Assembly (NCBI GenBank): GCA_021791145.1
Contig: JAJYXE010000046.1
Location: forward strand, 7,576-71,575
Reading direction: 5' to 3'
Source of the DNA: Actinomycetes bacterium
Lineage (GTDB): Bacteria; Actinomycetota; Acidimicrobiia; Acidimicrobiales; RAAP-2
Length of the DNA stretch: 64,000 nucleotides
Position 1 is the first letter of the stretch. The number at the start of each line of letters is the position of its first letter. Made by a program: the position numbers and the translations under genes. The notes beneath the pieces are model-generated. The model saw nothing but the letters and a program-made list of their open reading frames with translations. It did not search any database and was not told the origin of the DNA. Positions 60,019 to 64,000 of this stretch are shown one piece after another.

Positions 60019-60899
60019 CCGCACGCGCCGAGGACCGGGTCGCCGCAGTCGTCGTCGACTACGACGCGGGGGACCTGCTCGCCGCCTGCGTCCGCTCGCT
60101 GCACGACGACGGCGTCCTCCAGGTCGTCGTCGTGGAGAACGGCGACCCCGGGAGCGCACGCCGAGCGCTCGGGGGCCTGGCCGTCGCGCTGGTGGCGACC
60201 GGGCGCAACCTCGGCTACGGCGCGGGCGCCAACCGCGGGATCGCCACGAGCGGCGAGTCGGAGTACGTGCTCGTGTGCAACCCGGACCTGCGCGTGCACC
60301 CGGGCGCGACGGCCAGGCTGGTCGCCGCGCTCGACGCGCACCCCCACTGGGCGATCGTCGGCCCGCGCATCGTCGACCCCTCGGGTGCGGAGTACCCCTC
60401 GGTGCGGCGGTTCCCCTCGATGCTCGACGCCGCCGGCCACGCCCTCTTGGCGCTCGCCTGGCCGGACAACCGGTTCAGCCGCCGGTACCGGGACCGGGTG
60501 GGCGACGAGACCCGCGGGGTCGATTGGGTCTCGGGCGCGTGCTTCCTCGCCCGGCGCGCCGCGCTCGAGGAGCTCGGGGGCTTCGACGAGGCCTACTTCA
60601 TGTTCGCAGAGGACATCGACTTGTGTTGGCGGGCGCAGCGCGCAGGGTGGGGAGTCGGGGTCGAGCCGGGAGCGGAGGTCACCCACGTCCACGGCGTGTC
60701 GCGCCGCCGCCACCCCTACAGGATGCTCGTGGCCCACCACCGATCGGCGCTGCGCTTCGAGGCGCGGCGGGCGCGAGGAGTGGAGCGGCTCGCGCTGCCC
60801 GCGGCGGCCGCGGTGCTCGGCGTCCGGCTCGGGATGGCGCTCGCCGACGAGGCGCTCCGCCGCCGCCGCGACGCCGGGGGAGCCGGCACCCGGGCGTAG
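60015..60899 (+). CDS. Family 2 glycosyltransferase (rhamnosyltransferase-like)
   Basis: GT-A glycosyltransferase of 294 residues, WbbL-like: VAAVVVDYDAGDLLAACVRS, GRNLGYGAGANRGIATSG, the metal-binding CNPDLRVHPGA in place of DxD, DWVSGACFLARRAALEELGG and FMFAEDIDLCWRAQRAGW. It has no signal or membrane helices. TTG 60015 overlaps the uxs stop (TTGA). Sitting last in a cluster making dTDP-rhamnose-type and UDP-xylose donors, it probably adds a deoxy-sugar or pentose to an envelope glycan; the donor is inferred. Confidence 0.88.
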   Translation: MTARAEDRVAAVVVDYDAGDLLAACVRSLHDDGVLQVVVVENGDPGSARRALGGLAVALVATGRNLGYGAGANRGIATSGESEYVLVCNPDLRVHPGATARLVAALDAHPHWAIVGPRIVDPSGAEYPSVRRFPSMLDAAGHALLALAWPDNRFSRRYRDRVGDETRGVDWVSGACFLARRAALEELGGFDEAYFMFAEDIDLCWRAQRAGWGVGVEPGAEVTHVHGVSRRRHPYRMLVAHHRSALRFEARRARGVERLALPAAAAVLGVRLGMALADEALRRRRDAGGAGTRA

Positions 60900-60925
60900 G
60901 GCGCCAGGGCAGGGCGCCAGGGCGT

Positions 60926-61240
60926 AGGATGCGGCGGGCTGCGTGCGGGTCTGTGGTTGCAAGTCGATGCCAGCCGCAGGCGAAACGACCCACGTAAGGC
61001 AACTCGTGGTTGCCGAGCATGGTGCGGCTTAGGAGTAAGTCCTGCCCGCCCGGATCCCCCGGTTGGCGGGGGAGGGCGGTGACGGGGGGATGCGTGCCGA
61101 CGACGGCGCCGCCGGACCGCCAGGTCGCCGGTGCCGGGCCGCCACCCCTGCAGCAGGCGAGTGTGGGGCCAAAGACCAGGTCAGCCGCACGCAGCCCCTT
61201 CCTGCACGGTCCCCTTGGGGCTCCGGCCGGTAGCATTCAC
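60926..61240 (+). ncRNA. Candidate structured RNA / secA leader with H-type pseudoknot
   Basis: A 346-bp gap before secA lacks a gene but folds well. AGCCGCA (60972-60978) pairs with TGCGGCT (61023-61029), enclosing a pseudoknot: CCACG (60990-60994) with CGTGG (61005-61009), interleaved with GGCAA (60998-61002) and TTGCC (61010-61014), with loops of 3 and 2 nt. A hairpin AGGAGTAAGTCCT follows at 61031-61043. The 3' part has several GC-rich stems. I do not recognise a known riboswitch consensus; it may be a cis-regulator of secA or a separate small RNA. Confidence 0.5.
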
Positions 61241-61245
61241 AAGCC

Positions 61246-64000
61246 ATGTCCGTGTTCACCAAGGTCCTGCGTGCCGGGGAGGGGAAGAAGGTCCGCCGCC
61301 TCGCCGAGCTCGTGCCGCTCGTCAACGAGCTCGAGCCGGAGATGGAGGCGCTCTCCGACGACGAGCTCAGGCACAAGACCGTCGAGTTCCGCGAGCGGCT
61401 CCAAGCGGGGGAAACCCTCGACGACCTCTTGATCGAAGCCTTCGCGGTCGTGCGGGAGGCGTCGTGGAGGGTCCTCGGGCAGCGCCACTTCGACGTCCAG
61501 CTCATGGGCGGGATGGCGCTGCACTTCGGCTGGATCGCCGAGATGAAGACGGGCGAAGGCAAGACGCTCGTCTCGACGCTCCCGGTGTACCTGAACGCGC
61601 TCAGCGGCAAGGGCGTCCACGTGGTCACGGTGAACGACTACCTGGCGACGCGCGACGCCGAGTGGATGGGACGCGTCTACCGCTGGCTCGGGCTGAGCGT
61701 CGGGCGCGTGGGACCCGACATCGTCGACCCCAAGGAGAAGCGAGAGGCGTACCACTCCGACGTCACCTACGGGACGAACACCGAGTTCGGGTTCGACTAC
61801 CTCCGTGACAACATGCAGATCTCGCGCGACACAATGGTCCAAAGAGGGCACGTCTACGCGATCGTCGACGAAGTCGACTCGATCCTGATCGACGAGGCCC
61901 GCACCCCCCTCATCATCTCGGGTCCCGCCGACGAGGCCGCGCGCCTGTACTACCAGTTCGCCAGCATCGCCCGGACTCTCGAGCGCGACGTCGACTACGA
62001 GGTGGACGAGGAGAAGCGCCACGTCGTCCCCCTCGAGTCGGGGATCGAGAAGGTCGAGCGCGCCGTGGGCGTGGAGAACCTCTACGACGCGGTCTCCGTC
62101 AACTACGTGCACCAGCTCATCAAGGCGCTCGAGGCCAAGGAGCTGTACCACCGGGACAAGGAGTACCTCGTCGACCAGGGCGAGGTGAAGATCATCGACG
62201 AGTTCACGGGCCGCACGCTCGAAGGGCGCCGATGGTCGGACGGGCTCCACCAGGCGGTCGAGGCGAAGGAGCGGGTCCGGATCAAAGAGGAGAACCACAC
62301 CTGGGCGACCGTCACGCTCCAGAACTACTTCCGGCTCTACGAGAAGCTCGCCGGGATGACCGGCACCGCCGAGACCGAGGCGGCGGAGTTCGCCAACACC
62401 TACAACCTGCCGGTCGTCCCCATCCCGACCAACAAGCCCATGATCCGCGTGGACGAGCCGGACCTCATCTTCAAGTCGGAGACGGCCAAGTTCAACGCCG
62501 TCGTCGAGGACATCGTGGAGCGCTACGACCGGGGGCAGCCGGTCCTGGTCGGCACCGCGTCGGTGGTGAAGTCGGAGGTCCTCTCGCGCCTGTTGGAAAA
62601 GCGCGGGATCCCGCACAACGTGCTCAACGCGAAGCAGCACTTCCGCGAGGCCGAGATCGTGGCCCAGGCCGGGAGACCGGGCACGGTGACCGTGGCGACG
62701 AACATGGCGGGCCGCGGCGTCGACATCATCCTGGGCGGCAACCCCGAGCTCCTCGCGGCGCACCGTGCGGTGGCCGAGGAGATCGACGCCGTCTCCGAAG
62801 AGGGGCGGGCCGCCTACGCGCGCATGCTCGCGGAGATCGAGTCGATGTGCGCCGCGGACGCGGAGAAGGTGCGAGAGGCCGGGGGCCTCTACGTCCTGGG
62901 CAGCGAGCGTCACGAGAGCCGTCGGATCGACAACCAGCTCCGGGGCCGCTCCGGCAGGCAGGGGGACCCCGGCGAGAGCCGCTTCTACCTCTCCTTGGAG
63001 GACGACCTCATGCGGCTGTTCGCCACGCGCGCGATGAGCTGGGTGATGGGCCGGACCCTCCCAGAGGACGTCCCGATCGAGGCGAAGATGGTCACCAAGG
63101 CGATCGAGAGCGCGCAGACCACGGTGGAGGCCCGCAACTCCGAGATCCGCAAGGAGGTCCTCAAGTACGACGAGGTGATGAACGAGCAGCGCAAGGTGAT
63201 CTATGCGCGGCGCTTGCAGGTGATCGACGGGGAGGACCTCGAGGAGCACACCAAAGAGCTCCTCGTCGCGACGGTCGAGGGGCTCGTGCAGGCGGCGTGC
63301 CCCAGCGACTACCCCGAGGAGTGGGACCTCGAGCTGCTCGTGAAGGAGCTCGTCCAGTACTACCCGACGGAGTTCACCGTCGAGGACCTCGCGGAGGCGA
63401 CGAGCGCGGCGCACATCACCGAGAGCGTGGTCGCCGACGCGCTGGACTACTACGAGCGGCACTCCGCGGAGCTGCCCGGCGGTGCGGAGCAGGCGCGCCA
63501 GGTCGAGCGCGAGGTCATGCTGCACGTGATCGACCGCCGCTGGCGGGACCATCTCGCCGAGATGGACTACTTGCGCGAGGGCATCAACCTCCGCGCGATG
63601 GGACAGCAGGACCCGCTGGTCGCGTGGCAGCGTGAGGGCTTCGAGATGTTCGGCCAGCTCATGGATGCCATCGAGGACGACTACCTGCGCTTCGTGCTGC
63701 ATGTCGAGGCGGTCGTCGAGCCGGCAGCCGAGCCGGACCTCGGCCGTGCCGTCTACGAGGCCGCAGACGACCCGGTGGCAGGGACGGTCGCGCTGGCGTC
63801 GAGGCTGCTCGCCGACCAAGGGGTCGACGTGGCCGCGCTGGAGGCCGCCGAGCGCCAGGCCGCCGCGGCGGTGGTCCCGATCGGAGCCGCCATAAAGGCG
63901 CCCGCCCCGGTCGCGCCCGGGCGCGGGGCGCCGGGCCGCGCCGCGCCCGCGCACGGCGCGTCCGCCGGCGGGGTGCCGAACGGGCGCGCGCAGCCAGGCC
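61246..64000 (+). CDS. secA: Preprotein translocase ATPase SecA, 3' end outside the window
   Basis: Motor ATPase that drives preproteins through SecYEG. At least 918 residues are present. DEAD motor motifs: MKTGEGKT (Walker A, near 100), [52 protein letters not shown], then [28 protein letters not shown] and [34 protein letters not shown]. The helical wing and scaffold follow ([20 protein letters not shown]). The part after residue 860 is an Ala/Pro/Gly-rich linker; a C-terminal zinc motif, if any, is beyond the edge. ATG 61246 lacks an obvious Shine-Dalgarno site. Confidence 0.96.
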   Translation, partial: MSVFTKVLRAGEGKKVRRLAELVPLVNELEPEMEALSDDELRHKTVEFRERLQAGETLDDLLIEAFAVVREASWRVLGQRHFDVQLMGGMALHFGWIAEMKTGEGKTLVSTLPVYLNALSGKGVHVVTVNDYLATRDAEWMGRVYRWLGLSVGRVGPDIVDPKEKREAYHSDVTYGTNTEFGFDYLRDNMQISRDTMVQRGHVYAIVDEVDSILIDEARTPLIISGPADEAARLYYQFASIARTLERDVDYEVDEEKRHVVPLESGIEKVERAVGVENLYDAVSVNYVHQLIKALEAKELYHRDKEYLVDQGEVKIIDEFTGRTLEGRRWSDGLHQAVEAKERVRIKEENHTWATVTLQNYFRLYEKLAGMTGTAETEAAEFANTYNLPVVPIPTNKPMIRVDEPDLIFKSETAKFNAVVEDIVERYDRGQPVLVGTASVVKSEVLSRLLEKRGIPHNVLNAKQHFREAEIVAQAGRPGTVTVATNMAGRGVDIILGGNPELLAAHRAVAEEIDAVSEEGRAAYARMLAEIESMCAADAEKVREAGGLYVLGSERHESRRIDNQLRGRSGRQGDPGESRFYLSLEDDLMRLFATRAMSWVMGRTLPEDVPIEAKMVTKAIESAQTTVEARNSEIRKEVLKYDEVMNEQRKVIYARRLQVIDGEDLEEHTKELLVATVEGLVQAACPSDYPEEWDLELLVKELVQYYPTEFTVEDLAEATSAAHITESVVADALDYYERHSAELPGGAEQARQVEREVMLHVIDRRWRDHLAEMDYLREGINLRAMGQQDPLVAWQREGFEMFGQLMDAIEDDYLRFVLHVEAVVEPAAEPDLGRAVYEAADDPVAGTVALASRLLADQGVDVAALEAAERQAAAAVVPIGAAIKAPAPVAPGRGAPGRAAPAHGASAGGVPNGRAQPG

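Noticed and set aside
60900..61245. SRP RNA, tmRNA or RNase P RNA before secA
   Set aside because: None of the conserved cores (SRP tetraloop helix, tmRNA tRNA-like 3' end, RNase P conserved segments) can be found; kept as an unassigned structured RNA.
61237..63954. 905-codon minus-strand frame opposite secA
   Set aside because: Antisense shadow of secA, typical of high-GC DNA; SecA motifs are continuous on the plus strand.

Overview
This window looks like a chromosomal segment of a high-GC actinobacterium. The signs are very high GC, frequent GTG and TTG starts, many GTGA stop/start overlaps, an MtrA-MtrB-LpqB-like cell-envelope signalling operon, homodimeric AceE pyruvate dehydrogenase, an encoded CCA on the tRNA and cell-wall-binding repeat 2 proteins. 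The assortment (LipB-LipA fusion, iron and arsenic genes, nucleotide-sugar cluster) fits Acidimicrobiia or a neighbouring class, but that placement is a guess from the gene set, not from a marker gene.

Layout. 0-17.4 kb is core metabolism: a secreted CWB2 protein, aceE (minus strand), then a plus-strand run of rnhA, an SDR, an aldo/keto reductase, lpdA, aceF and a fused lipB-lipA gene. Together these supply E1, E2 and E3 of pyruvate dehydrogenase and the enzymes that make and attach its lipoyl cofactor. B12-dependent metH and a PduO-type cobalamin adenosyltransferase follow, diverging from a 44-bp gap, then leucyl aminopeptidase. 19.3-31 kb is accessory. A tRNA-Thr gene has a 3,055-bp insertion sequence inserted exactly at its CCA end, with a 6-bp target duplication. 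Next come a vapBC toxin-antitoxin pair, an arsR / leader-ORF / arsM arsenic module, and a minus-strand operon for an Fe(III)-type ABC transporter that also carries an FTR1-like membrane protein. 31-45 kb is signalling and regulation: a GGDEF protein, a HAD phosphatase, a BNR-repeat protein, a cyclic-nucleotide-binding protein, the mtrAB operon with a short GerMN lipoprotein, a membrane-anchored collagen-like protein, a LacI regulator with a plausible operator in front of a 3-hydroxyisobutyrate-dehydrogenase-type gene, an HD-GYP protein, a nitroreductase and a rhodanese-MoeB enzyme.

45.6-50.3 kb is a tight five-gene operon built around a phosphosulfolactate synthase (ComA family) homologue with a phosphatase, a VOC protein, an adenylate-forming ligase and a membrane acyltransferase. 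It is the best candidate here for an uncharacterised pathway. 50.3-55.9 kb is acyl-CoA metabolism: methylmalonyl-CoA mutase large subunit, an M20 amidohydrolase, a biotin-dependent carboxylase alpha chain, and divergent birA. 55.9-60.9 kb is a coupled nucleotide-sugar/glycosyltransferase operon (rmlB, rmlD, ugd, UDP-xylose synthase, GT2). After it comes a 346-bp leader with strong RNA structure, including an H-type pseudoknot, and then secA, which runs off the right edge.

A recurring feature is short GC-rich tandem repeats (10-20 bp units) at gene junctions, plus in-frame 18- and 24-bp repeats in the flexible linkers of the two swinging-arm enzymes.
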